A stretch of DNA of 64,000 bases from Heterobilharzia americana (lineage: Eukaryota > Platyhelminthes > Trematoda > Strigeidida > Schistosomatidae), in NCBI GenBank assembly GCA_944470555.2, contig OX104128.1, positions 2,604,001 to 2,668,000 on the forward strand. The letters run 5' to 3'. Below the pieces are notes generated by a model that saw nothing but the letters and a program-made list of their open reading frames with translations, did no database searches and was not told where the DNA came from. Shown piece by piece: positions 42,649 through 52,544 of this stretch (within the stretch, counting starts at the first letter, position 1; every line of letters starts with the position of its first letter). A program made the position numbers and the translations under genes.

Positions 42649-42663
42649 CTGAGATGAGAAATT
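42649..42663 (-). promoter_or_regulatory. 3' splice site just before the start codon
   Basis: Pyrimidine-rich 'tttctcatctcag' on the minus strand, 15 bp upstream of the ATG. It shows that a 5' UTR exon or a trans-spliced leader joins here. Confidence 0.6.
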
Positions 42664-43048
42664 TGACACAGCTATTTAACTTAGTCAATTTATGTAAAAA
42701 TTTAGCTTATAACGAATTTGATTGGTTCTTTTTCAATGGTACCACAATGATTAAATATTCATATATATTTAGGTTTTATTGCTAAAATATGCTAATTAGG
42801 ATGATATTATAAAATAAATTAATAAACTTATAATCTGATAGGATTGGTTACTTTTGTGGATAAATCAATAAACTTGAATATGAAGACTGGTATATAGTGA
42901 AAACACTTCGAGGAATAACTTCAAAATATATTCCGGTGGAGTCAAAGCCTGATGGCCGTGAAGACAGATACTCAATGATGACATTGAGTGGCTGTTTGCG
43001 CTATATATCGTGAGCTAAAAGAAGCTGGAAATATGGAGTATTGGATTC

Positions 43049-43129
43049 TGACCCAGTGGCTAGCTCAATGGTAACGCGCTGGTCGCGGAACCTGAAGGTC
43101 GCGGGTTCGATCCCTGCTGGTGTGGGGTC
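43049..43129 (+). ncRNA. tRNA-like Pol III promoter region, unit 1
   Basis: Box A-like TAGCTCAATGG at 43061-43071 and box B GGTTCGATCCC at 43104-43114, 43 bp apart. Acceptor-like ends GACCC and GGGTC can pair. Too altered to be a functional tRNA gene. The same stretch is repeated 477 bp later. Confidence 0.7.
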
Positions 43130-43130
43130 G

Positions 43131-43190
43131 TGGGTGCGCACTGCTGAGGAGTCCCATACTAGGATGAAACAGCTGTCCAGTGCTCCCAGG
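43131..43190 (+). ncRNA. Hammerhead ribozyme, unit 1, core intact
   Basis: Stem I CACTG (43139-43143) pairs with CAGTG (43178-43182), and an outer TGGG/CCCA helix closes it. Core CTGAGGA is at 43144-43150, stem II GTCC/GGAT (43151-43154, 43162-43165), GAAA at 43166-43169, stem III AC/GT around AGCT, cleavage after GTC at 43177. It fits CUGANGA...GAAA...NUH in full. Confidence 0.85.
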
Positions 43191-43607
43191 TTTCCTATGT
43201 TCCTCCAACTGATGTCAGTCTTCGATGAATAACAACTTGAAATATTTCCAAATCTCCACAACTCTCTCAAAATTTAAATGATATTATAAGACAAATTAAT
43301 AAACTTATAATCTGATAGGATTGGTTACTTTTGTGGATAAATCAATAAACTTGAATATGAAGACTGGTATATAGTGAAAACACTTCGAGGAATAACTTCA
43401 AAATATATTCCGGTGGAGTCAAAGCCTGATGGCCGTGAAGACAGATACTCAATGATGACATTGAGTGGCTGTTTGCGCTATATATCGTGAGCTAAAAGAA
43501 GCTGGAAATATGGAGTATTGGATTCTGACCCAGTGGCTAGCTCAATGGTAACGCGCTGGTCGCGGAACCTGAAGGTCGCGGGTTCGATCCCTGCTGGTGT
43601 GGGGTCG

Positions 43608-43668
43608 TGGGTGCGCACTGCTGAGGAGTCCCATACTAGGATGAAACAGCTGTCCAGTGCTCCCAGGT
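43608..43668 (+). ncRNA. Hammerhead ribozyme, unit 2, core intact
   Basis: Same as unit 1, with predicted cleavage after position 43654, exactly 477 nt beyond the unit 1 site. Confidence 0.85.
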
Positions 43669-43808
43669 TTCCTTTGTTCCTCCAACTGATGTCAGTCTTC
43701 GATGAATAACAACTTGAAATATTTCCAAATCTCCACAACTCCCTCAAAATTTAAATGATATTATAAGACAAATTAATAAACTTGTAATCTGATAGGATTG
43801 GTTACTTC

Positions 43809-45046
43809 AGAATATTTCCCATGATTATCCATCACACAATATCATCAAAACATCTTGCCATAACATAAAGTTTTTTCTCTTCATATTTTGACAAGTGATT
43901 AATATACTGATGAAATACAACTGTCTCAAATGATTCGAAAAGATACTGAACTAGTCTAACTCCTTATCACGCTATTTTATCTGCATTGGGTATAAGAAAA
44001 GGTATCTGTGTGAATATAGACTAAAACATGGTCTATGTAATGGAGTGCTATCATAGCTACGAATTTTAACTGTTGACAGCATATCGTAGACCTTAAAAAG
44101 AACCGTTTTAAGTGGGTTGCAATGGGAAAGAAACATTCAAATGTGTTATTAACTTGAATAAAGCAAGGAGAAGGAAAATGAAAAAAAAAGATTTATTCTG
44201 AAGTATGGAAAAGAAAAAAATCACCTAACTGTAGAAAAGAAGCATATTTTCATACAGTTTACATTCATAGAAGTTCCAGTATCTAAGCGAATAGACACAA
44301 GAATCAAAGAAACATTGAGGAGACTTCCTGTAGTTCAACTAGTATCAGTATACAATACTACATGGTAGCTAAACCAGTCAAAATTTGATAATTACCCTGC
44401 TCATGCCACCGTCAACTGTATTTATGAATTTACATCAATTTGCGGTACTAGGTACACTGAAATAAACCAAGAGGAGGGTGTCCATTCGGTTTCTTGAGCA
44501 TATTCTCAAGAATCTGTGCTTGAAAGGAAGTAATATTCCAACTACCACCCCATTAGCAGACACCTCATAGACACAGAACATGAAGTTGAAACCACAAATG
44601 CTTTTAAAATAATTAACGTACATAAAATGTCTGGATTACTGCGTTTCACAGGAAGCAATTGCAATAAAACGTTCAAGCCTAATCTTTGCATAACAGAAGG
44701 AGAGAGTGGTTAGTCTCTCACTCCGTCGGTGAATATGGTTTGATACTGTTTTATTTTAATTTTACCTATATGACTCTCAATTTATTTATTATTATTTCTC
44801 TTTTCTTAATTCTTTCATGATTATTCATCACATACCACCTCATCTTTCGAAAAGTAATCAAAATCGTCTTTTACACAAAGCAGAAGCTGTGAGAATTCGA
44901 GTTAATAAGCCTAGTCTTTGTATCTAGAAGAAACTTGCACATCCCTTGGCCAGGGAATACTTAGTTGATAACTTTATCGTTGCGTTTTTTTCCTACCCCT
45001 ATTCTTATTCTTCACCCGTTTCATACACTTACTGTATTTGTCCAGA
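43809..45046. other. No gene confirmed
   Basis: A minus-strand open piece at 44435-44623 is the longest frame, but its splice sites are weak and I do not recognise it. The rest is AT-rich. Confidence 0.35.
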
Positions 45047-45905
45047 CGATATGACGCCGGTTGGTGAAAGCCTCCAGGAAGCCAGTCGGCCGATGTGTCT
45101 TCTCTCGATGAAAGCGAAAGTAAGCATGGGGACATGGAATGTCCGAACAATGTTCTAAGCTGGCTGGCTCGCAAGGCTAAGGAAATGAGGTATAGCATAG
45201 AAGTGCTAGGCTGAAAATCTGCGAGGGATCTGCAGATGGAATGGAAGTGGACTCTCCCAACTGCCAACTGGAGAGTCAATAATCTACTCCGATATTGTCA
45301 CCCAGACGACAACCACGAGCACACTGAGTTTTGGAGTGGCTATCATAATGTCCCCTCCTAAGAGAATCGAAGGCTCTCTCTCATGCAGTGGGAACCAATC
45401 TCCACCTGCAGGATCAGGATCATGACAGCAAGATGAATTCAACTCAAAAGCAAGGAAAGTCACAATCATGCAGTCCTACGCCACGCACCTACAAATAATG
45501 TAGATGAAGAGAACTGCAATCATTACTGGGCAAGACCTCACCACAGTTGGCGACATCAAAATCCATTCCAGTGGGTGGAGTGACATGGATGTCAAACTGG
45601 GAGCAGACAGCACAGGAAGAGGACTCACCCATCATGGGTGGAGAAGCAGTCGGTGAAATGGACGAGAGTGGAGAACTGTTTGCAGGCTTCTGCACATTTA
45701 ATGATTTGGTGATTGGAGGCAGCGTGTACAAACACAAGGATATTGACAAAGCGAGGACATGGATTTCACCAGACACTAGGACACACTAAGAATCAGATTG
45801 ACTTCATCTCAATGTGAAGAAAGTGGAGACGAAGCCTACTGGACACAAGATGAGATGAAGAAGGGGAGCAGAATTAGGTGGTTCAGATAAATAATAATAA
45901 TAATA
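45047..45905 (+). mobile_element. RTE family B 5' part with a short (AAT)n tail
   Basis: Covers the start of the endonuclease (VSMGTWNVRTMF near 45120-45155) to the end of that domain (near 45780), then fades at 'aggtggttcagat' and runs straight into 'aaataataataataata' at 45890-45905. It lacks the whole RT region, so it is an internally deleted copy or a fusion. Confidence 0.7.
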
Positions 45906-46207
45906 TATTTCGAATAATAAATTATACGAACACATGCCGTTTGTGCAGGCAATGTCTGAACATTATTGTTGTTTGTGAGTCTGAGAAAGGTAAGAAAGGA
46001 CACATTGGTGCATTATACATAGTCTGACAGGATGCACTTATTCAACTGTTGCTGGCTAAAAATATTAGATACTAAACCTTTTGCTATATAACAGTTGTGG
46101 AGACTGCATACAATTGTGTATAAACCACTTCAACTATAAGCAATATTTTCCTCTCATCGTTTCTTTTACACATTCTGTATATTCTTCCTAATACTTGTAA
46201 AAACGAA

Positions 46208-46636
46208 TGTTGTTTATATATACACTTTTTTGGCCGTGGCGGTAATTGCATCTTTTGCTGCTGCTAATCGTGGAAACATAATATGCTTCTAACCATCCCA
46301 ACTTCTGTCTCCATGACTACTGCCTGTCGTGCATAATAACTGATTGTCTTGGGAATTTACAGGACTTCTCATCCTACTTCCAAATATTACGACAATCTAG
46401 CCGACCGACGACCACAGCGGAGAGATGACAAATATCGCCTTCTGATCTCTGGAGTATCCCAAAATTGTGGTGGACAATACCGAAGAGATAACCTCCAAGT
46501 AACCAGTGATTATCTATAACATTGACAATACTATTTATGCTATAACGTATGACTTTTCATACATGTGTATCATAAAATCCGTTTTTCTTGTAAATTGTAC
46601 GTAGTTTGTCATTTTGGTTTACTTGGGTCCACTACA
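46208..46636 (+). repeat. Probable LTR of a gypsy-type retrotransposon
   Basis: Inferred because it precedes a primer-binding site and a gag frame. Starts at TGTTGTTTATATATAC and ends near CACTACA. No second LTR is in the window, so both boundaries are provisional. Confidence 0.4.
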
Positions 46637-46642
46637 TATTAT

Positions 46643-46654
46643 TGGTGAGCCCGA
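46643..46654 (+). promoter_or_regulatory. Retrotransposon primer-binding site
   Basis: TGGTGAGCCCGA is the complement of a tRNA 3' end terminating in CCA, a few bases after the presumed LTR end. I cannot assign the tRNA. Confidence 0.55.
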
Positions 46655-46841
46655 TTTAGAGAACTTCCTTCGCTTCATAGCCATATTTAGAGTTTGATTT
46701 TGTATATTTTTGGTAATTTTGTTAATTCTTCGGCCACTAATGGGTTCCCCACGAGTTACCTCCCCAAGCTTACCGAATGGGCAGTGGTGGTGATGTGCAG
46801 ACGAGCTGATTACACGTCATATCGGACATACGACATCCCCC

Positions 46842-47383
46842 CTATGGTTTGCTCAAATTGAGGCTCTTTTCATGGCACGCAACATACGCTCCCAAGCATC
46901 TAAATATGCTTATGTGGTAGGAGCCTTGCCCATTGAGGTCACCACCGAAGTCGGAGACTTGATCGATAATGTTCCTGAAGAGGCACCTTATGACAAACTG
47001 AAGTCATCAGTTATCCAGCGGACATCTATGTCCGACGAGAAACGGCTGCAGCACTTGCTTACTTCATGTGAACTGGGGGATAGAAAGCCTTCACAACTAC
47101 TTCGGTACATGAAACAGCTCGCCGGCTCATATCAATTCGATGAGGCTGTTCTCAAGCAGCTATGGCTTCAGAGGCTTCAATTTAATGTGCGGCAGATACT
47201 CAGTATCTCGGCAACAACTACCGAACTAGATAGCTTAGCTAACATGGCTGACAAAATAGTGGAAGTCTACCCAGATTATCTTTCTAATAGCCATTTGATG
47301 ACAACTACAACCAATAGCCTCCAGTTTAACCTGCCATCAACCCCTACCCACTCCTCTAGTATTCAAGAAGAGGAGCAGATGTA
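46842..47383 (+). pseudogene. Gypsy-type (CsRn1-like) gag fragment
   Basis: Gag forms the particle that packages the element RNA. The frame has the capsid-like WFAQIEALF at 46842-46868 and ARNIRSQASKYAYVVGALP, then LIDNVPEEAPYDKLK, MSDEKRLQHLL, KPSQLLRYMKQLAG and LQRLQFNVRQIL. I know this wording from CsRn1/Kabuki-type trematode and insect elements. An earlier ATG (about 46740) leads into a frameshift. The frame is cut at about 47345 by RTE family B sequence, with no nucleocapsid, protease or RT following. Confidence 0.75.
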
Positions 47384-47998
47384 GGTGGTTCAGATCACAA
47401 ACTATCTAGTGCAAGGAACCTTCAAAACCAAGCTGGTGATAGACCACAGTTCAAGTTGAACACTCAGAACAGAAAATGAAGGATGAAACTACAAGAGACA
47501 TCTTCATATCAGTCAGCCATCAGGACGAAATGGGAGACATTAGGCAACATCCCTGAAGAAACCTGGGTGGAAGAACACTGGAACTCTTTGAAAGCTACGT
47601 GGAAGGAAACCTGCATAACCATGTTAATAAGGAAGAAGAAACAAGACGAAGAATGGAAGCTGAAAGAGAAGGGAGAGGAAGGTGGCGAAGCAGATGAGCC
47701 AGTGCGGTGCAGTTCAGGGATGAACTCAGTAAAACCTATAACACTGGACAAAGAAGTGAAGAAGAGCGCGTGGAAACACATAAGACACTTCTATGACACA
47801 TTGGCAAATGAAGCAGAATAGGTTGCTGTAGGTCAGAGAGACCTGACAATACTATATATCAAATAAATAAAAGGTAGTGAAGGGAACTTAGTTACCAAGG
47901 AGGAGAAACAACGAAAATGACAGGGTGATCACTTCAAAAGCTCTTGGATCCACCACCACCTACAACTCATCCAGAAATATCACCAGCAGCCCATCAAA
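47376..47998 (+). mobile_element. RTE family B internal fragment
   Basis: Matches the segment between endonuclease and RT fingers of the near-full-length copy (sense of about 10290 down to 9600), including the MLIRKKKQDEEW and KKSAWKHIRHFYDTLANEAE stretches. The start repeats 'aggtggttcagat', also found at the end of the 45047-45905 piece. Confidence 0.7.
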
Positions 47999-48500
47999 AT
48001 AATCTGGTCTATCAAATCCCATGTAATGACTGTGAGGTCTAGTACATAGGTCGAACTAACCGGTCGGGGTCAGTTAGAATAGTCGAACATAGGAATTTAG
48101 CTAAATGTAAAATGACAGACTCGAATAAGATTAATAATCTGGAAAAAAAAACTCGGCTATTGCATTGCATGCATTAACATACAACCATACAATAGGGTGG
48201 GATAAAGTCACTGTACTTAAGTCCAATATAAATAGATGGAGAGAGAGGGGGATTGATTACTGAATCTTTGTTCATCGAATCAACACCTAACAGAAATGAC
48301 GCCACACCAGAAATATGGAAAATGTTACTACCAATAAAAAATAACTCATATAAAGTGAAATAACTATAAAAATCAGGCATCGAAAGTGCTATGTGATTAC
48401 ACTGATATGATTATGAGGAATAATTTATGCTGAAAACTTTGTCATCAAGTAAATAATACTGCACCATAACTGTGTGTTATATCATCAAATAAACACGTCT
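47998..48500 (+). pseudogene. Penelope-like element remnant with GIY-YIG endonuclease
   Basis: Penelope-like elements pair a reverse transcriptase with a GIY-YIG nuclease. With two frame shifts the segment reads NLVYQIPCNDCEV, YIGRTNRSGSVRIVEHRNLAKC, then INRWRERGLITESLFIEST: the GIY-YIG pattern V-Y-x-I-P-C-x-x-C ... YIGRT ... R ... EH. No RT domain precedes it. The sequence to 48500 ends 'ttatatcatcaaataa', shared with the 35945-36072 element. Confidence 0.65.
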
Positions 48501-48573
48501 AATATGGGAACTCTGGCTTATCCATCTATCGATTCACTTGAATTACAATTGTCATGTGAAATTTTCCGCTTAC
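48501..48573. other. Unassigned gap
   Basis: Intron-like if the exon to the right is real. Confidence 0.2.
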
Positions 48574-48685
48574 CAATATAAATGTAGCCACTGAGCTTTG
48601 CTTTTTCATTTCAACTTCAGTCAAGGCGAATCTGAATTGATAAAGATTAAACTTTTCATGATGAATTGTTCGATGTGATTTTGGA
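48574..48685 (-). CDS. Possible exon of an unknown gene
   Basis: On the minus strand the segment lies between a strong acceptor (ttctgttcgtttacag) and a donor (GTAAGC). It is open for 37 codons plus one base: PKSHRTIHHEKFNLYQFRF, then ALTEVEMKKQSSVATFIL. The aromatic 'FNLYQFRF' followed by 'VATFIL' is faintly like the end of a ZP-type domain, but cysteines are missing and I do not claim it. I could not link it to other exons with confidence. Confidence 0.3.
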
Positions 48686-48785
48686 CTGTAAACGAACAGA
48701 ATAATAACTTCAGTTTCAAATTGGATCACCAAAAGATTAGATGAATAATTAAACAAAGTAGGAATAAAAGTCATTATCACTATGC

Positions 48786-49317
48786 AATAGAATCTGGTAC
48801 ATGGTTATGGTACTAAGCTATGACCTATACTTAAATTGAAAGTTTATAACACTAGTCGGTTACCGAAGTAGATGGGATTATATCCGAAATCAGTGGTTAA
48901 AAAAATGACGAACGTTCTCATAAAAATTACGCTACAACAAGCATTACATATCACCGAAAGAAATACTTAGAGCACATTTATAAAGTTCACAATTAGTTTA
49001 TCACAGATGTGATGTAAGACTACTTCACGCACCATGATTAATAAATTGATTGAAATCTTACAGAATAAGGTGTTTCAGGTTTAAATTAATAACAATTCAA
49101 AAATAAGCAGTCTCAGAAAGCGAAACTACACATCCAAATACAAGTTCAGATTTCAAGTATATCTTACATTCTTCTACAAAACAAGATATACCAGAGATGG
49201 ATGGAAGAACTCTTTAATAACTTCATATTGAACCCCTTTATGTTTTTAAGCAAAGTCAACTTGAAACAAAATCAGTGGTTTTTAATAATCGATGTCATCA
49301 TACTTAGTTCTCTTTAT
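48786..49317. other. No gene seen
   Basis: AT-rich; no motif or repeat recognised. Confidence 0.4.
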
Positions 49318-49550
49318 ACATCTTGGGGACATTATGCGCCAGGCCACGCCCTCGAGTGAAATCTAAGAGGGAAACGATGAGTTGGGCGTCAGTGCCAAGG
49401 GTGACATGGAGGAGATCATGTGAGGAAGAAATGAAAACTTATGAGCAGTCGTGGCGCCAGGTTCAAACGACTGCAGAGAAGAGAGTGAAATGGAGGTGTG
49501 CTACTGAAACCCTATGTTCCACTAGGAACCCGAGGGAAAAATAAGTAATA
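49318..49550 (+). mobile_element. RTE family B 3' end, short copy
   Basis: Starts in the WIGHTLRR-to-stop region (RPRPRVKSKRET), ends with 'cactaggaacccgagggaaaa' and an AAT-type tail. Confidence 0.75.
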
Positions 49551-50307
49551 ATAAAGTAATACATCTTAACTAAACAATAAGATGTAATATATCTGAAACT
49601 TGTTATTATGTATTCGTGTAATACATTTCGAACTATATAGTCATATATATCACTGTCTAGTGCTGTATTTCTATAGAACGTATGCGCTCTTGTAAACCTC
49701 CTAGCAGTTGAACGATGATGATAGTGAATTAATAAATGTCTGACTTTCTCTAAAACTGAACACATATCAAAATGCGTCAAAAGATTTTTGTATACGTTCT
49801 TCAAATAATACTGTCCCACAGTTATACAAATCGAAAATAAATACACCTAAATTATGCTTTACCAGAGTACCTAATTTTTGCTTTTTTTTGTTCGTCACAC
49901 TCATTTACAATACTAGTGGGGTAGCAGCTTGTTGTTGTTGTTTCAACACCTTACTTTCAACTAGCCAGTTGAGAGTTCGAACCCCGCACAGTCTGCTGAC
50001 ATTTGAGTAGCCAAATAGCAACCTAAAATCTCACACAAAAACGTATGATTTATTTTCCTTTGATTCTCAAAACTGATTAATACCAAAAATACTTTTAGAA
50101 GCTTAGCCATAAGCAAGTTTAGAATTCTTTTTCGATTTAAAAACAATGTTACATTGAATCTCTTTCGGTGTGACTCACCTCTAAGAAGGAGGTACATATT
50201 TTCAACACACTAATCCTTTGTGTGATCATTCAAACTGTGTAGCATTAACACACAATAACGTTCCAGATAAATTATATCTTCTTGTTATTTTGTCAGTATT
50301 TCAGCTT
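49551..50307. other. No gene confirmed; one SINE-like B box
   Basis: A 'gagttcgaacccc' B-box-like sequence at 49970-49985 suggests a decayed SINE. Nothing else is recognised. Confidence 0.35.
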
Positions 50308-50493
50308 TCAAATGTGAAGTATTTGATTACCCCTGAAACCGGAACTCTGGTCCCTTTCCAGAATATCTATTGGAATTCCGTTTCGACTCGGTTCTAGTAC
50401 ACAGATACCAGCCTCTAATTGTACTATAGGACCTATTATTCTCTCACGTGTAAGCAGCATCACACTATGTAGCAATATCTTCTTCGTTGGCAA
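50308..50493 (-). other. Weak exon-like open segment
   Basis: The minus strand reads RIIGPIVQLEAGICVLEPSRNG, then IPIDILERDQSSGFRG, and meets a possible donor (GTAATC). No clear acceptor partner. It might belong with the possible exon at 48574-48685, but phases are not fixed. Confidence 0.2.
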
Positions 50494-50870
50494 TCAATTA
50501 ACAAAAATAGACAGTGTCATAGTGACATATCCGATAAAAATTTATTAAAATACAGCAATTCATGCGGATCTAGTCTTCCTATTATTGTTCACATTTATCA
50601 CAGGTACTTAATGTGAGTAATGGAGTAGAAAACGATAAGACGGAGGCGCAGGAGGGAGTGTTGATCATTGACACCATGTACAGTAGTCATCAAACATTGT
50701 ACACCTCCCACTAAGACAATCATTTGCAGAACGGGTTTCACTTCCTCTTCTGCTTCTATCTTGATTTGCTCTAACAACACCCACATTACCTCTTGCGTTT
50801 CTCTGGACAGAATCTTTACCCATTGCTGGTAAGTGTCTACGATTCCTGTCACCTCAACATATACTACTTA

Positions 50871-51151
50871 TTTCAAGTTGTTATTCATCGTAGACTGATA
50901 TCAGCTGGAGGAACAAAGGAAACCTGGGAGCACCGGACAGTTGCTTCGTCCTACTATGGGACTCTTTAGCAGTGCGCACCCACGACCCAGCGACCTTCAG
51001 GTTCCGTGGCCAGCATTTTACCAGTGAGCCACTGGGTCAGAATCCAATGGTCCATATTTCCAACTTCTGTTAGCTCACGATAGAGCGCAACTGATGTCAG
51101 TCTACGATGAATAACTTGAAATATTTCCAAATCCCCCACAACCCCCTCAAA
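50871..51151 (-). mobile_element. Hammerhead SINE, second family, complete with 12-bp TSD
   Basis: The perfect 12-bp atatactactta at 50859-50870 and 51152-51163 fixes this as one 281-bp insertion. Its ends are imperfect inverted repeats of about 37 bp (50871-50907 and 51083-51120). In minus sense the order is arm, tRNA-like head, hammerhead, arm. The core is dead in this copy: CTAAAGA and GAAG replace CTGANGA and GAAA. Confidence 0.85.
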
Positions 51152-51163
51152 ATATACTACTTA

Positions 51164-51660
51164 TATCCATTCTGATCAACAACGCCCACTACAATAGCTC
51201 TTCACTATTATAGGAGATACAAATAACTTTGAAGTTACACGAGAAAACATTTCGCATGTTGAACCTACTTCTAGACTGTGTAATCATGTGTTACAGAGAA
51301 CAGATAATATTTCGATAATTTCATCCCTATCATGATTGAGTTTTTTCTCGTAAGCATACTCAATATTTTCAATGTTTTCAGTAGTTTTTGTTTACAAAAC
51401 ATGGTAACATACAAAATATCACCAGACACTATATAATGCAAGTTTATCGAAACGTCAAACTGCTTTATTTTTCTTTATGATGACTATATAAAACAGTTTA
51501 TAAAGCAATCGACTACAGGCATTAAGATTCACTATATCTAATGGGAAAGAATTCACAATTATATTTCCTAGTGTATAACTAGAAAATGAAAAGCCAAGAC
51601 CAATGTTAGCATGAATTCCTTGTGAAATAATGAACCAAAAAGCTTGAATAGTCAGAAAAA
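51164..51660. other. No gene seen
   Basis: AT-rich; nothing recognised. Confidence 0.4.
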
Positions 51661-52041
51661 TCTGATTATTGATAGGAACAAGAGGAGGAAGAGGTGTACA
51701 AAGTAAACTTAGCAGTTACATCATGTTGACGGCCACAATAATGAAAGTGTTCGAACAAACTTCTTTTCAATACAAAGGTTCGGTTTGTAAATGTGGATTG
51801 CAATCGCCTCTGCTATGTGAAGTAAGCGAGTGCGGTAATTCATGTGGTAAACTAATTGGAATGAGAAGAATAATTCTGAAAGCTTTTCTAACGCCTACTT
51901 GATGCCCCGTGCCAACTAAGTGTGCAAGTATAGAGCTCTTTATATTGTTCGACCACTTTCATTACTGTGGCCGTCGATATGATGTAACTTCTAGTATAAC
52001 TTTGTACACCTCTTCCCCCTCTTGTTTCTATCAATATTCAT
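51661..52041. mobile_element. Long terminal-inverted-repeat element, about 0.38 kb
   Basis: Arms of about 95 bp (51661-51755 and 51939-52041) are inverted repeats at roughly 85-90% by eye, e.g. 'gaagaggtgtacaaagt' and 'actttgtacacctcttcc'. The 180-bp centre has an open frame of no recognised family. A MITE of a DNA transposon or a fold-back element is likely; target duplications are not clear. Confidence 0.6.
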
Positions 52042-52544
52042 TTGTTTTCTTATCATTACAAAATAATCTATTGTTTATGACTGAACATTCATCAAAAATT
52101 TGATTACATACATCCATTAGTCACTGGAGAGTAATCAATTTAGTATTGTCTAGCCCTAAGTACTGACGGGATTTTATCGGTTATTTAATGTCATCTTTTG
52201 TTCTTCATAATGCAAGTATATCCAACCTTGATGTCTTCAAAGAACGGACAACTAAACTGAAGTATTAGTGGAAAATTGATATCCACTGCAATTTACAGAC
52301 ATGAATGTGCTCAAACTCTAATGAGATTACCACATTCATAAATCAAGAAAAATGTAGGTGAACTTACATTGAAATAGCTACTCTAACCACCGACTTCGGA
52401 AACTCACTAGAGACGTTTTCATCAATGTTGACAGTAGCATTCTCCATTATCTTCTAACACCTTTAGAACTAGGTCTAAAAAGAAAACTCACGTGGACATA
52501 CGTGGCACTGTGAAGCTAAGCACACATGTTATACGACTTGCACT
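52042..52544. other. No gene seen
   Basis: AT-rich, with a short repeat-like run near 52145-52175 ('gtctagccctaagtactga') that resembles 190-215. Confidence 0.35.

Larger units (their letters stand above)
42803..43808 (+). repeat. Tandem array: two 477-bp hammerhead-SINE units plus 51 bp
   Basis: Unit 1 at 42803-43279, unit 2 at 43280-43756, partial third at 43757-43808, exact period 477. The two units differ at only a few bases. Each contains a unique 5' half, a tRNA-like head and a hammerhead of the second SINE family with intact core. The 51-bp start 'gatattataa...ggattggttactt' occurs three times and bounds the units. Confidence 0.95.

Noticed and set aside
43041..43747. Small open frames on both strands in the tandem repeat
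   Set aside because: They are repeated with the unit and overlap the tRNA-like and ribozyme sequences, so RNA rather than protein is the likely product.
46740..46841. Gag start codon at about 46740 as the beginning of a complete gene
   Set aside because: The frame stops within 20 codons; only the segment from 46842 is open, so it is annotated as a fragment.
48574..48685. ZP-domain call for the possible exon
   Set aside because: The resemblance is only an aromatic pattern, without the required cysteines or neighbouring exons.
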